NCBI GenBank assembly: GCA_000169395.1
Contig: AAXZ01000004.1
Location: 62,001 to 126,000, forward strand
DNA length: 64,000 bases
Reading direction: 5' to 3'
Origin: Rhodobacteraceae bacterium HTCC2150
Lineage (GTDB): Bacteria; Pseudomonadota; Alphaproteobacteria; Rhodobacterales; Rhodobacteraceae
Part shown: positions 1 through 9,139 of the stretch, in pieces
How positions within the stretch are numbered: the first letter of the stretch is position 1
Layout of the letters: each line of letters starts with the position of its first letter
Program-made: the position numbers and the translations under genes
The notes under the pieces: model-generated
The model's input: the letters and a program-made list of their open reading frames with translations, nothing else
Told to the model about the DNA's origin: nothing
The model's database searches: none

Positions 1-1
1 C

Positions 2-241
2 GACGTTGTCAGCCATGAACAAGTGATGGCCAGCATGCAAAAGATGGCCGAAGTTGTAGACCAACAAAACGCCGCGGACCCAAGTTATGTGCCAATGGCG
101 CCCAGCTTTGGTGGTATTGCATTCCAAGCGGCTTGTGACTTGGTCTTTAAGGGACGTGTACAGCCGTCTGGTTATACAGAACCCGTTTTGCATGCACGCC
201 GTTTGGAATTGAAAGCCATGCACGCTGGATCGCAACACTAA
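2..241 (+). CDS. glcB: Malate synthase G, C-terminal end (partial)
   Basis: This is the last 79 residues of a gene whose 5' part lies outside the window; the reading frame is open from base 2. The sequence matches the C-terminal signature of malate synthase G: a [10 protein letters not shown] segment, a [16 protein letters not shown] segment and an ending [10 protein letters not shown]. The enzyme condenses glyoxylate with acetyl-CoA to malate in the cytosol, serving the glyoxylate shunt and glycolate use. The catalytic barrel is not visible here, so the call rests on the C-terminal plug domain only. Stop codon TAA at 239-241. Confidence 0.85.
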   Translation, partial: DVVSHEQVMASMQKMAEVVDQQNAADPSYVPMAPSFGGIAFQAACDLVFKGRVQPSGYTEPVLHARRLELKAMHAGSQH

Positions 242-267
242 CGTTATCTGTTCAAATAGCCTCTAAA

Positions 268-319
268 ATTGGGGCGATGAAAGCGACTTAAACCAGTCAC
301 TCATCGCTTCACCCCCAAT
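268..319 (+). terminator. Imperfect hairpin after glcB
   Basis: An interrupted inverted repeat follows the malate synthase stop: ATTGGGG at 268-274 pairs with CCCCAAT at 313-319, with GATGA/TCATC pairing inside. No clean T-run follows, so intrinsic termination is uncertain. It may only be a processing or 3'-protecting structure. Confidence 0.3.
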
Positions 320-360
320 CATTTCTGGGTTAGGGTGGGCAAACCATCAAAGGAAAACTT

Positions 361-1137
361 ATGTCGCGCCCTGTTATCGGTATTATTGGCAATCAATATT
401 TGATGAACGATCAATATCCGGTTGTTGCCTCTGGTGTCATGAATTGCGATGCAATTTCACAAGTGGCAGGATGCATGCCTTTGGTAGTTCCAGCCGACAC
501 AAACTATGCCTCTGTTGAAGAGTGGTTAGAAATTTGTGACGGTTTCTTGCTGACTGGTGGGCGCCCTAATGTGCACCCCGAAGAATACGGTGAAGAAGAA
601 ACAGAGGCGCACGGCACGTTTGATCGCCCTCGTGATGGGCTAACTTTGCCATTGATCCGCGCCTGTGTTGAACGCGGTCAGCCCTTTTTAGGTATTTGCC
701 GTGGCTTTCAAGAAGTGAACGTTGCCATGGGCGGCACACTTTATCCAGAAATTCGCGATTTACCGGGACGACTGAACCACCGGATGCCCCCTGATGGAAC
801 GATGGAAGAAAAATTCGCCCTTAGACATAGCGTGAACTTTACCAAAGAGGGGCCGTTTGCGGCGCTTTTGGGTGAAGATGAGGTTATGACCAACACATTG
901 CACGGGCAGGGCATTAAAGTTGCAGGTGAGCGGGTGATTGTGGATGGCATGGCACCTGACGGCACACCAGAAGCGATCCATATTAAAGATGCAGCTGGCT
1001 TTACGCTATCGGTTCAGTGGCATCCTGAATGGAACGCCGATCAGGATCCGGTTTCTAAAAAGTTGTTCACTGCATTCGGTGAGGCAGCACATGCTTGGGC
1101 CAAAGCACCACAAAGACCGCTGCAAAAAATCGCCTAG
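361..1137 (+). CDS. Gamma-glutamyl-gamma-aminobutyrate hydrolase family (class I glutamine amidotransferase)
   Basis: A 258-residue peptidase C26-type protein, the family of PuuD, which hydrolyses gamma-glutamyl-GABA to glutamate and GABA during putrescine breakdown. The nucleophile elbow FLGICRGF places the catalytic Cys at 113, and the WHPEW motif near the end supplies His221 and Glu223, so the triad is complete. NTLHGQGI is also typical of the family. A purine-rich AAGGAAA lies just before the ATG. No glutamine synthetase-like puuA is visible beside it, so the exact gamma-glutamyl substrate is not established. Confidence 0.85.
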   Translation: MSRPVIGIIGNQYLMNDQYPVVASGVMNCDAISQVAGCMPLVVPADTNYASVEEWLEICDGFLLTGGRPNVHPEEYGEEETEAHGTFDRPRDGLTLPLIRACVERGQPFLGICRGFQEVNVAMGGTLYPEIRDLPGRLNHRMPPDGTMEEKFALRHSVNFTKEGPFAALLGEDEVMTNTLHGQGIKVAGERVIVDGMAPDGTPEAIHIKDAAGFTLSVQWHPEWNADQDPVSKKLFTAFGEAAHAWAKAPQRPLQKIA

Positions 1138-1607
1138 TCTGTCAGTTTTAGGTGCATCCAGAAGTTGGTTAACGTGACGCCGTATCGATCCGTTCGGTTT
1201 TCTCGCACCTCTAACCAGCCTTGCCGCAAGAAAAAACGCCGTGCAAGGTGACTGGCCTCGGTATCCAATTTATGCATGTTAAGCGCTCGTGCGACGTAAA
1301 CGATGCCGTCATGCAACATGGTGGCTACGCCTTTTCCCATGACATCTGGCAACACATAAGCAAAATCAAGATGCCCGTCATAGCCCAATGTCATAAAGCC
1401 AAGCCGTGTGCCTGCATCGTCAATGGCAACCAACGTGATTTGGTCAGATAATCGAGGTTCCCAATCAGGATTTGGCGTATCTCGTGGCGCCCAAGCACGA
1501 CGTTCGTTTTCGTTGTAATGTTGTTTGGTTCCCTCATGCACTGCACGATAATAAATGTGGTGTAGGGCGACGTCATCGCCTTCTTGATAATATCGTAATT
1601 CAACCAA
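1134..1607 (-). CDS. GNAT family N-acetyltransferase
   Basis: A 157-residue acetyltransferase-fold protein. The central part shows the GNAT acetyl-CoA-binding pattern (VLPDVMGKGVATMLHDGIV, about residues 88-106), followed by HKLDTEAS and the C-terminal FFLRQGW motif common to single-domain GNATs. The substrate cannot be read from the sequence. Its 3' end overlaps the convergent amidotransferase gene by 4 bases, and it lies 16 bases downstream of the SDR gene in the same direction, so the two may be co-transcribed. Confidence 0.8.
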   Translation of the reverse strand: MVELRYYQEGDDVALHHIYYRAVHEGTKQHYNENERRAWAPRDTPNPDWEPRLSDQITLVAIDDAGTRLGFMTLGYDGHLDFAYVLPDVMGKGVATMLHDGIVYVARALNMHKLDTEASHLARRFFLRQGWLEVRENRTDRYGVTLTNFWMHLKLTD

Positions 1608-1623
1608 ATTTGTTCACCATGTT

Positions 1624-2382
1624 CTAACCGCCAGCCATTTCAATGGTTTGCCCGTTTATTGCGTCAGAACCTGGCAAGCACAGCCAAGCGGCGGCGGCAC
1701 CAACTTCATCAGGATGTATAAGCTTGTTGTGGCGATTTTGGGATATCATAGTGCCCAACGCATCTTGTGCACTCATGCCTGTTCTTGAGGCAATGCCTTG
1801 CACATTTCGGCTGACAATTTCTGTATCCACGTAAGCTGGACACAGCGCGTTGAACGTCAAGTTCCCTCCGAGGTATTCCGCACTTAGCCCATGGATTAGT
1901 CCCACAAGGCCATGCTTTGAAGCGGTATATGCCGTCGCCCCCTTTAGGCCGCGAACACCGGCAATTGAAGACACACCAATGACACGTCCCCAATCGGTTT
2001 TGGCCATAGATTGCATTGCGGCCTGAATAGACAGGAATGCACCTGTCAAATTGGTGTTCATGGTTCGGTTCCAATGGTCCAAACTCGTGCGCTTGAAACT
2101 TTCGCCTTCTGCAATGCCAGCGTTTGCGACCATGATTTGTATCGGGCCACAATTGGCAACAGCGGCGTCCGTTGCGACTTGAACACTTTCAGGGTCTGTG
2201 ACGTCCATAACTTGGGTGTTCATGCGGCCTGCTGAAACTTGTGTTAAAATCTCGCCCCTGCGACCAGTAATTGTAACGCTTGCGCCATGGGCCAAAAGTG
2301 CCTCGGCAATTGAAAGGCCAATTCCTGTGCCGCCGCCCGTAACGAGGGCATGGCGCCCTTTTAAACAATCGGAATGTAACAA
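1624..2382 (-). CDS. SDR family oxidoreductase (3-hydroxybutyrate dehydrogenase-like)
   Basis: A 252-residue classical short-chain dehydrogenase. It has the N-terminal nucleotide-binding motif TGGGTGIG, the NAG motif (VANAGIA), and the catalytic set Ser (VSSIAG) with Tyr-x3-Lys (YTASK). The C-terminal half, with CPAYVDTEIV and an ending in GQTIEMAGG, resembles D-3-hydroxybutyrate dehydrogenases and related 3-hydroxyacyl dehydrogenases. It is cytosolic and NAD(P)-dependent. It is divergent from pntA across a 209-bp gap. The substrate is inferred from general family resemblance only. Confidence 0.82.
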   Translation of the reverse strand: MLHSDCLKGRHALVTGGGTGIGLSIAEALLAHGASVTITGRRGEILTQVSAGRMNTQVMDVTDPESVQVATDAAVANCGPIQIMVANAGIAEGESFKRTSLDHWNRTMNTNLTGAFLSIQAAMQSMAKTDWGRVIGVSSIAGVRGLKGATAYTASKHGLVGLIHGLSAEYLGGNLTFNALCPAYVDTEIVSRNVQGIASRTGMSAQDALGTMISQNRHNKLIHPDEVGAAAAWLCLPGSDAINGQTIEMAGG

Positions 2383-2591
2383 TGAGTATCTCCTAATGTG
2401 TCTTGTTCCTAATAAAGTGAACTCAATTCATTTGGGCAAGGGTGAAAAGCAACTTGTAAAAACTCCATTCAAACCGCGTAGATAAAAACTGCGTCAAAAT
2501 AGCGATTTGCGTAATTTTATTTCGCGGTGTAGGAAGAAGCGTCCGCCAACGTTCCGTTATTGGCGATGAACCTTTAAAATCGGAGACTATC

Positions 2592-4163
2592 TTGAAAATC
2601 GGTATACCTAAAGAAATCTTTCCGGGCGAAGCACGTGTTGCGATGACCCCTGAAAGTGCAGTCCTGTTGCAAAAACTGGGCTACGAATGTTTGATCGAAA
2701 CTGGCGCTGGAATTGGCGCGGGCTTTTCGGACAAATCCTATAAAGATGCAGGCGTTACGGTCAAAAAGACCGCCAATGCACTGTATAAAGATGCTGAAAT
2801 CGTTGCAAAAGTGCGCCCACCAGAGGGTGATGAGGTTGCGCGTTTGAAAAAGGGTCAGGTTCTGATCAGCTTTTTCTATCCAGCTCAAAACAGTGATTTG
2901 TTGGACAGCTGTAACGACAAAGGCGCACATGTGATTGCGATGGATATGGTGCCTCGTATCAGTCGCGCGCAAAAAATGGATGCATTGTCATCTATGGCGA
3001 ACATTGCCGGATATCGTTCGGTGATCGAAGCAGGCAACAACTTTGGCCGATTCTTTACGGGTCAAGTTACCGCTGCTGGTAAAGTTCCCCCTGCAAAGGT
3101 GTTGGTTGTGGGTGCTGGCGTTGCTGGTCTTGCGGCCATCGGTACGGCCACATCGCTTGGTGCGATTACCTATGCATTTGACGTACGTCCAGAAGTGGCG
3201 GAACAAATCGAATCCATGGGTGCCGAATTCGTCTATTTGGATTTTGAAGAAGCGGCACAAGATGGTGCGGCAACGGGTGGTTATGCTGCCCCGTCCAGCC
3301 CAGAGTTTCGTGAAAAACAACTGGCCAAGTTCCGTGAATTGGCGCCAGAGGTTGATATCGTAATCACCACAGCCCTGATCCCAGGCCGTGATGCGCCAAA
3401 ATTGTGGCTGGCCGATATGGTCGAAATGATGAAACCAGGTTCTGTCGTGGTCGATTTGGCTGCTGAACGTGGTGGCAACTGTGATCTGACGGTGATGGAC
3501 GAAAAGATCGTCAGCGAAAATGGTGTGACCGTTGTTGGTTATACTGATTTCCCTAGCCGCATGGCTGCGCAATCGAGCACGCTTTACGCCAACAATATTC
3601 GTCACATGATGACTGATTTGACCCCAGAGAAAGACGGTCAAGTTGTGCATAACATGGAAGACGATGTGATCCGTGGGGCAACAGCGTCATTTGAAGGTGA
3701 TATCACCTTCCCGCCGCCGCCGCCCAAGATTAAGGCGATTGCCGCAAAGCCTAAAAAGGCGATCGTTGAACAAACACCAGAAGAAAAACGCGCCGCGGAA
3801 ATCGCTGCCTTTAAGGCCGCAACCCGTACGCAAGCCACCGTTTTGGGGGCAGGGGCATTGTTGATGTTGTTGATCGGTGCTTATGCACCAGCGTCATTCA
3901 TGCAGCACTTCATCGTGTTTGTTCTGGCGTGTTTTGTTGGCTTTCAAGTTATCTGGAATGTCAGCCATTCGCTCCATACACCTTTGATGGCTGTTACGAA
4001 CGCCGTTTCAGGCATCGTTGTTTTGGGCGCCTTGTTGCAAATCGGATCGGGTAATTGGTTGGTCGTCGTACTGGCGTCAATTTCGGTTCTGATCGCAACG
4101 ATCAATATTGTTGGTGGATTTCTGGTGACACGCCGGATGCTCGCCATGTTCCAGCGGTCTTAA
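2592..4163 (+). CDS. pntA: NAD(P) transhydrogenase subunit alpha
   Basis: The alpha subunit of the proton-translocating transhydrogenase, which uses the proton-motive force to move hydride from NADH to NADP+. The 523 residues form an alanine-dehydrogenase-like NAD(H) domain with GAGVAG at 174-179, a proline/lysine-rich linker around 372-395, and a C-terminal membrane domain of about four helices from about residue 410. The domain I and membrane parts are fused in one chain, as in E. coli PntA; many alphaproteobacteria split them. The start is TTG, preceded by GGAGA at 2582-2586. PntB follows after 15 bases. Confidence 0.95.
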   Translation: MKIGIPKEIFPGEARVAMTPESAVLLQKLGYECLIETGAGIGAGFSDKSYKDAGVTVKKTANALYKDAEIVAKVRPPEGDEVARLKKGQVLISFFYPAQNSDLLDSCNDKGAHVIAMDMVPRISRAQKMDALSSMANIAGYRSVIEAGNNFGRFFTGQVTAAGKVPPAKVLVVGAGVAGLAAIGTATSLGAITYAFDVRPEVAEQIESMGAEFVYLDFEEAAQDGAATGGYAAPSSPEFREKQLAKFRELAPEVDIVITTALIPGRDAPKLWLADMVEMMKPGSVVVDLAAERGGNCDLTVMDEKIVSENGVTVVGYTDFPSRMAAQSSTLYANNIRHMMTDLTPEKDGQVVHNMEDDVIRGATASFEGDITFPPPPPKIKAIAAKPKKAIVEQTPEEKRAAEIAAFKAATRTQATVLGAGALLMLLIGAYAPASFMQHFIVFVLACFVGFQVIWNVSHSLHTPLMAVTNAVSGIVVLGALLQIGSGNWLVVVLASISVLIATINIVGGFLVTRRMLAMFQRS

Positions 4164-4178
4164 GGGGAGGATCAGATT

Positions 4179-5618
4179 ATGAGCATAGGTATCGTTTCTG
4201 CCGCCTATATTGCGGCGGCTGTTCTTTTCATTCTGGCTTTGGGTGGTCTGTCTGGCCAAGAAAGCGCGAAACGCGCGATCTGGTACGGCATCATCGGTAT
4301 GGCGGTGGCTGTTGTCGCAACCGTATTTGGGCCAGGTATTTCTAACCTTTTGATCATTTTGGTAATGGTCGCTGCCGGTTCTTACATCGGCATGATGGTG
4401 GCTGGTCGCGTTCAAATGACCGAAATGCCCCAACTTGTGGCCGCATTGCACAGCTTTGTTGGCTTGGCCGCTGTTTTGATCGGCATCAACGCTGATCTTG
4501 AACTAAGCAGCGTTCAAGCCCTTATGGCTGCGGGTGGTGATCAATCGTCACTTGCTGGTTTTGCCAAAAAGCTGGCCGGTAAAGACGCAGTTGAAATCGG
4601 CATCCTACGGGTCGAGGTTTTCTTGGGTGTCTTTATTGGGGCCGTGACCTTTACGGGTTCAATCATTGCCTTCATGAAATTGGCGGGCAAAGTTGATGGT
4701 AAGCCAAAGAAATTGCCAGGTGGGCATCTGTTGAATGCAGCGGCGCTTGTGGCTTCTGTGGCTTTGCTGGTTGTTTACTTTGGCGATGGTGGCTTGATGC
4801 CATTGTTGATCATGACAGTGATTGCAGGCTTTATTGGTTGGCACTTGATCATGGGGATTGGCGGCGCGGATATGCCCGTCGTTGTGTCCATGTTGAACAG
4901 CTATTCTGGTTGGGCGGCTGCCGCGATTGGTTTCACACTTGGAAATGATTTGCTGATTGTGACCGGTGCGTTGGTTGGTTCATCTGGTGCGATCCTTTCC
5001 TACATCATGTGTAAGGCGATGAACCGTTCGTTCATCTCGGTTATTCTTGGTGGATTTGGTGGCACAACTGGCCCTGCAATGGAGGTTGAGGGCGAACAAG
5101 TTGCGATCGAGGCTGACGGCGTTGCCGCCGCCTTGGAAGATGCGGACAGCGTTGTTATCATACCTGGTTACGGCATGGCCGTCGCGCAAGCCCAACAATC
5201 AGTTTCCGAGCTGACAAAACGTCTGCGGGCCAAAGGCAAGAATGTTCGATTTGCCATTCATCCCGTTGCGGGGCGTTTGCCTGGGCACATGAATGTTCTT
5301 TTGGCCGAGGCCAAGGTTCCTTATGACATCGTTCTTGAAATGGATGAAATCAATGATGATTTCCCATCCACTGATGTGGCGATTGTTATTGGGTCCAACG
5401 ACATCGTGAACCCAGCCGCACAAGAAGACCCAAATTCACCCATCGCAGGGATGCCTGTGTTGGAGTGTTGGAAAGCCAAACAAGTGTTTGTTTCCAAACG
5501 TGGTCAAGGCACCGGTTATTCCGGCATCGAAAACCCGCTGTTTTTCAAAGAAAACACGCGGATGTTCTATGGCGACGCGAAAGCATCACTGGATAACTTG
5601 TTGAAACTGATTTCATAA
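4179..5618 (+). CDS. pntB: NAD(P) transhydrogenase subunit beta
   Basis: The 479-residue beta subunit, with about nine membrane helices followed by a soluble NADP(H)-binding domain III from about residue 300. The domain III signatures [10 protein letters not shown] and [18 protein letters not shown] are present, as is the C-terminal [11 protein letters not shown] segment. With PntA it forms the complete inner-membrane enzyme that supplies NADPH. It is preceded by a strong AGGGGAGG ribosome-binding site and followed by an intrinsic terminator. Confidence 0.96.
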   Translation: MSIGIVSAAYIAAAVLFILALGGLSGQESAKRAIWYGIIGMAVAVVATVFGPGISNLLIILVMVAAGSYIGMMVAGRVQMTEMPQLVAALHSFVGLAAVLIGINADLELSSVQALMAAGGDQSSLAGFAKKLAGKDAVEIGILRVEVFLGVFIGAVTFTGSIIAFMKLAGKVDGKPKKLPGGHLLNAAALVASVALLVVYFGDGGLMPLLIMTVIAGFIGWHLIMGIGGADMPVVVSMLNSYSGWAAAAIGFTLGNDLLIVTGALVGSSGAILSYIMCKAMNRSFISVILGGFGGTTGPAMEVEGEQVAIEADGVAAALEDADSVVIIPGYGMAVAQAQQSVSELTKRLRAKGKNVRFAIHPVAGRLPGHMNVLLAEAKVPYDIVLEMDEINDDFPSTDVAIVIGSNDIVNPAAQEDPNSPIAGMPVLECWKAKQVFVSKRGQGTGYSGIENPLFFKENTRMFYGDAKASLDNLLKLIS

Positions 5619-5646
5619 TTCAGTTTTAGCGCACAGCAAAAAATTG

Positions 5647-5675
5647 GGCCTCGCAAACAATTGCGGGGCCTTTTT
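5647..5675 (+). terminator. Intrinsic terminator of pntAB
   Basis: A 10-bp stem, GGCCTCGCAA (5647-5656) with TTGCGGGGCC (5661-5670) and one G-T pair, closes a 4-base ACAA loop and is followed directly by TTTTT. This is a canonical rho-independent terminator 28 bases after the pntB stop. Confidence 0.93.
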
Positions 5676-5796
5676 CGTTTCCTATCGGAACTTTGTGTAC
5701 AATCGCATGCTGAAAAACTGTTGAATAACAGTAACTTAATTCTTTACACGTGCGGTGCAGTTGGTATTCATCATCAAAACCAGAAGAAGGTTCCCT

Positions 5797-7068
5797 ATGC
5801 CCAAGCTCGCTGATCATCCCTTACGTTACCCCATGTCCAACGAGTTGCACGCGCGGCCGTTTCCGCGACTTGATGGGCCATGTGTTGCGCAATTTCTGGC
5901 GATAAAGCCAACAGCAGATGCCGCTGCGCGTGATAAGTCAAAAGATCTCGCTCATCTGATTGCATTGTTGGATCGCTTTGGGGCCAGCCACCCGTCACCC
6001 GGTGCCACGCATTACTTTGGCACGCTGGGCAAGCATGATCTTAAATGGGAACAGCACCGTGAATTTGTAACCTATACCTTCTTTTCCAAGGGTGAATATG
6101 TGCCGGCGGAAAGTGTGTTTCCTAAGGATTGGTTGTCTGATGCGCCCGGCAGTTGCATGACTTGGGCTGTGATCGAAGTGTTTAGCGGCATTGATGAAGA
6201 TCATGTTTTGCAAGTCTTAGATCAGCGATTTGAAAGCGAAAGCTTGGCGACGTCATTTGTATTAGATAGATCAGCATTGATTGCCGGTGATTTTCGCATC
6301 AATGCCAAAGGACAAACAAATTTCGTGGTTTTTGCTGACAAAACAACAGGCCCCCAACGCATTGGGCGAATTGTCCAACGGGTTTGTGAAATTGAAATTT
6401 ACAAATCTATGGCGATGCTTGGTTTGGCCCGCGCCTATAAGTTAAGCCCAGAGCTGGGAATACTTGATCGTGATCTCACACGTTTGGTTGGCAATCTTGG
6501 GGGGGCCGAAACAGAAGCTGAGGCAACCTTGGTAAAGTTGCTGAATATTTCAGCCAAACTTGAGGCACTTGTCGCACAAGCCTCTTTCAGGTTTTCTGCT
6601 ACTAGCGCGTATAGTTCTATCGTCACCCAACGGATTGAGGTGCTGCGCGAAGAACGCTTTCACGGGCGCCAAACGATCTATGAGTTTATGATGCGCCGCT
6701 TTGATCCTGCAATTCGAACGGTCGCGGCCACTGATGCACAGATTTCCGCGCTATCTGGTCGTGCGATGCGGGCGGCTGATCTGTTGCGAACACGGGTCGA
6801 GGTTGAACGCTCTGCGCAAAACCAATTCCTGTTGGAAAGCATGGATGCAAGGGCAGGGCTACAATTGCGGCTGCAGCAAACTGTCGAAGGCTTATCTGTG
6901 GTTGCCATTAGCTATTATGCAGTGAACCTGCTGACCTACCTTTTAGCCCCGCTTGCGCCGTTTATCGACAAGCCATTGGTCAAGGCAGGGTTGGTAATCC
7001 CCGTGCTCGCCCTTAGTTTTTTGATGCTGAGGCGCATCAAATCAAAGCACAGCGCGCACAAGGATTAA
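5797..7068 (+). CDS. DUF3422 family protein
   Basis: A 423-residue protein of the DUF3422 family, recognised by its N-terminal HPLRYPMSNELHARPFPRL region. The body is soluble and helix-rich with a probable coiled segment around residues 230-360, and two hydrophobic helices close the C-terminus, so it is probably tail-anchored in the inner membrane. I chose the ATG at 5797 because AGAAGG lies 7 bases upstream and the family consensus begins there; an in-frame codon 14 residues earlier lacks such a site. The function of this family is not known to me. Confidence 0.85.
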   Translation: MPKLADHPLRYPMSNELHARPFPRLDGPCVAQFLAIKPTADAAARDKSKDLAHLIALLDRFGASHPSPGATHYFGTLGKHDLKWEQHREFVTYTFFSKGEYVPAESVFPKDWLSDAPGSCMTWAVIEVFSGIDEDHVLQVLDQRFESESLATSFVLDRSALIAGDFRINAKGQTNFVVFADKTTGPQRIGRIVQRVCEIEIYKSMAMLGLARAYKLSPELGILDRDLTRLVGNLGGAETEAEATLVKLLNISAKLEALVAQASFRFSATSAYSSIVTQRIEVLREERFHGRQTIYEFMMRRFDPAIRTVAATDAQISALSGRAMRAADLLRTRVEVERSAQNQFLLESMDARAGLQLRLQQTVEGLSVVAISYYAVNLLTYLLAPLAPFIDKPLVKAGLVIPVLALSFLMLRRIKSKHSAHKD

Positions 7069-7072
7069 TCGT

Positions 7073-8029
7073 TTAACGGCCCCGAATGCGTGGGTCCAGC
7101 GCGTCGCGCAAGCCATCACCAAGATAGTTGATAGAAAGAACTGTCAGCGAAATTGCTAAACCTGGCCAAATAACCCGCTCAGGATATTGTTGCAGATAAT
7201 CTGTGCCATCATTTAACAAACGACCCCATGTTGGGAAATCAGGTGGAAAACCGAGCCCCAAGAATGACAGCGCACTTTCTGTGATGATTGCGGTGGCAAT
7301 GCCCAATGTGGCGGAAACCATGATTGGGGACATCACGTTTGGCAAAACATGGCGCGTGATCATGCGGCGCGGTTTGGTGCCGATTGAACGTGCCGCTAGA
7401 ATGAATTCACGTTCCTTTAGGGCCAATACATCACCGCGAACGATACGGGCGGTGTTCATCCAACTGGTGATGCCGATGGCGAAAACCATCAGAATGAAAA
7501 TGCCGCCCTCTGGGCCGAACATCGCATTTAGCCGTTCGCGGAACAACAGAATGATCACCAACAACAACGGCAAAAGGGGCAGGGCTAAAAACAGGTCGGT
7601 AAAGCGCATTAGCAGCCCATCCAGCCATTTGAAATAGCCAGCCATAACGCCAATCGCGGTGCCAAGGAACAAAGACAGCAACATCGCTGTCATGCCCACG
7701 GCCATGGAAATCTGACCACCTGCCATCATGCGCGCAAAGATATCGCGTCCCAATTGATCGGTGCCAAATGGGTGGCCCCAACTGGGGCCTTGATTGCGGG
7801 CGCGAATGTCGATGTACGTGGCATCGATGTGCCACAATAGCGGGCCGACGGTGACAAACAGTAAAATGAAAACAAAGAAGCCCGCACCAAACATCGCACC
7901 ACGGTGGTGTTTGAATTGATCCCAAACATCACGCCATTGCGAACGCGCAGGTAACGTCGGCTCTAACGCATCCATCGTTAAAGGCGTTGTGGCCGCTTCT
8001 TTTACAGTATCTTGGGCTGTCTCAGTCAT
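7073..8029 (-). CDS. Peptide/opine ABC transporter permease (DppC/OppC type)
   Basis: A 318-residue inner-membrane permease with an N-terminal cytosolic tail (OppC_N-like), a first helix near residue 45 and five later helices. The EAA loop, containing AARSIGTKPRRMITRHVLPN, marks the contact with the ATPase. The C-terminus LGDGLRDALDPRIRGR is typical of DppC/OppC. Its start overlaps the end of the DppB-type permease by 8 bases. It forms the membrane channel of the importer with the neighbouring genes. Confidence 0.93.
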   Translation of the reverse strand: MTETAQDTVKEAATTPLTMDALEPTLPARSQWRDVWDQFKHHRGAMFGAGFFVFILLFVTVGPLLWHIDATYIDIRARNQGPSWGHPFGTDQLGRDIFARMMAGGQISMAVGMTAMLLSLFLGTAIGVMAGYFKWLDGLLMRFTDLFLALPLLPLLLVIILLFRERLNAMFGPEGGIFILMVFAIGITSWMNTARIVRGDVLALKEREFILAARSIGTKPRRMITRHVLPNVMSPIMVSATLGIATAIITESALSFLGLGFPPDFPTWGRLLNDGTDYLQQYPERVIWPGLAISLTVLSINYLGDGLRDALDPRIRGR

Positions 8030-9029
8030 AGCGGATCCTTGGGTCTAGAAGGCCATAAAGAATGTCGGCGATCAAATTAAAGACCACGATCAGGATGGCG
8101 AAGATAAATGTAAGCGTCAGAACCATAGGTAAGTCATTGGCCTGAATGGCGGTGATCAGCAATTGGCCGATACCGTTCACTTTGAAAACTTGTTCGGTGA
8201 TGATGGCACCACCAAAGACAGCGGGGACACCTAAGGCAATAACTGTGACCACGGGGATCATCGAGTTACGCAAGACATGCACCATCACAACTTGGCTTTC
8301 GCGCAATCCCTTGGCCCGCGCGGTACGTGTAAAATCTTGGCCCAGATTGTCCAGCATGGACGCGCGCATATAACGGCTGACTTGGGCTGTCGTTTGCAGG
8401 GCCAGCACCATAACTGGCATCACCATTTGTTTAAGCTGAACAACGAAGCTCGGCCAATCATTGACCACGTGAAGGGTGTTATAGATCGATGGGAACCAGC
8501 CAAGGTTCACGGCAAAGATAACGATCACCAAAACACCGCTGAAAAATGGCGGAACCGAAAAACCGACCATGGAAATAAACGTACCCGCCTGATCAAAAAT
8601 TGAATATTGGCGATAAGCAGATATGATACCAATGGGCAGGGCGATAAGAACGCCGATGATGTAGGCCATGCCAACAACCCACAATGTTTGCGGCATACGC
8701 TGAACAACGATGTCCATCACAGGTGAGCGGGTCTGCCAGCTGATGACGCGCAATTTACCTTCGGCAAAACCGGTGCCAGCGTAGTAGTCTATCAAATTCA
8801 AAGGCTCGATCACAAAGAACTGGTTCAGCCATTTGACGTAACGAATATGAATAGGTTGTCCTAAGCCAAGCGCCTCGCGCATTTTTTCTTTGACTTCGGC
8901 AGGAACGGTGAGAGGCACTTGAGCCATCGGATCACCAGGGGCGAGTTCCAGCAATAGAAAAATCACCAGCGAGATAAACAGAAGCGTCGGGATGGAAATT
9001 ACCATGCGACGGATCGTGAAATTCAGCAT
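8022..9029 (-). CDS. Peptide/opine ABC transporter permease (DppB/OppB type)
   Basis: A 335-residue permease beginning MLNFTIRRMVISIPTLLFIS, the usual first helix of DppB/OppB. About six helices are evident, with an EAA loop (FTRTARAKGLRESQVVMVHV) and a C-terminus YGLLDPRIRYD typical of the family. A large periplasmic loop of about 100 residues follows the first helix. It lies between the solute-binding protein gene, from which a hairpin separates it, and the DppC-type permease. Confidence 0.93.
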   Translation of the reverse strand: MLNFTIRRMVISIPTLLFISLVIFLLLELAPGDPMAQVPLTVPAEVKEKMREALGLGQPIHIRYVKWLNQFFVIEPLNLIDYYAGTGFAEGKLRVISWQTRSPVMDIVVQRMPQTLWVVGMAYIIGVLIALPIGIISAYRQYSIFDQAGTFISMVGFSVPPFFSGVLVIVIFAVNLGWFPSIYNTLHVVNDWPSFVVQLKQMVMPVMVLALQTTAQVSRYMRASMLDNLGQDFTRTARAKGLRESQVVMVHVLRNSMIPVVTVIALGVPAVFGGAIITEQVFKVNGIGQLLITAIQANDLPMVLTLTFIFAILIVVFNLIADILYGLLDPRIRYD

Positions 9030-9088
9030 ATCGGGGAAACTTTCTTAGCCAGGCAGATCATTGAGCAGAAGTAGTCTAGTGTTAGAAA

Positions 9089-9120
9089 TGTCGCCCCACA
9101 CAAAACAATGCGGGGCGACA
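9089..9120 (-). terminator. Hairpin between solute-binding protein and permease genes
   Basis: TGTCGCCCC (9089-9097) pairs with GGGGCGACA (9112-9120). On the coding strand the stem is followed by a short T-containing stretch. It lies directly after the binding-protein stop, so it probably attenuates read-through or protects the upstream mRNA end, giving more binding protein than permease. This role is inference. Confidence 0.6.
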
Positions 9121-9139
9121 ATATATTAAAGGCTAGCGA

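Noticed and set aside
2988-3650. A 220-codon open frame opposite pntA
   Set aside because: Antisense to a certain gene and His/Cys-rich in a way typical of shadows.
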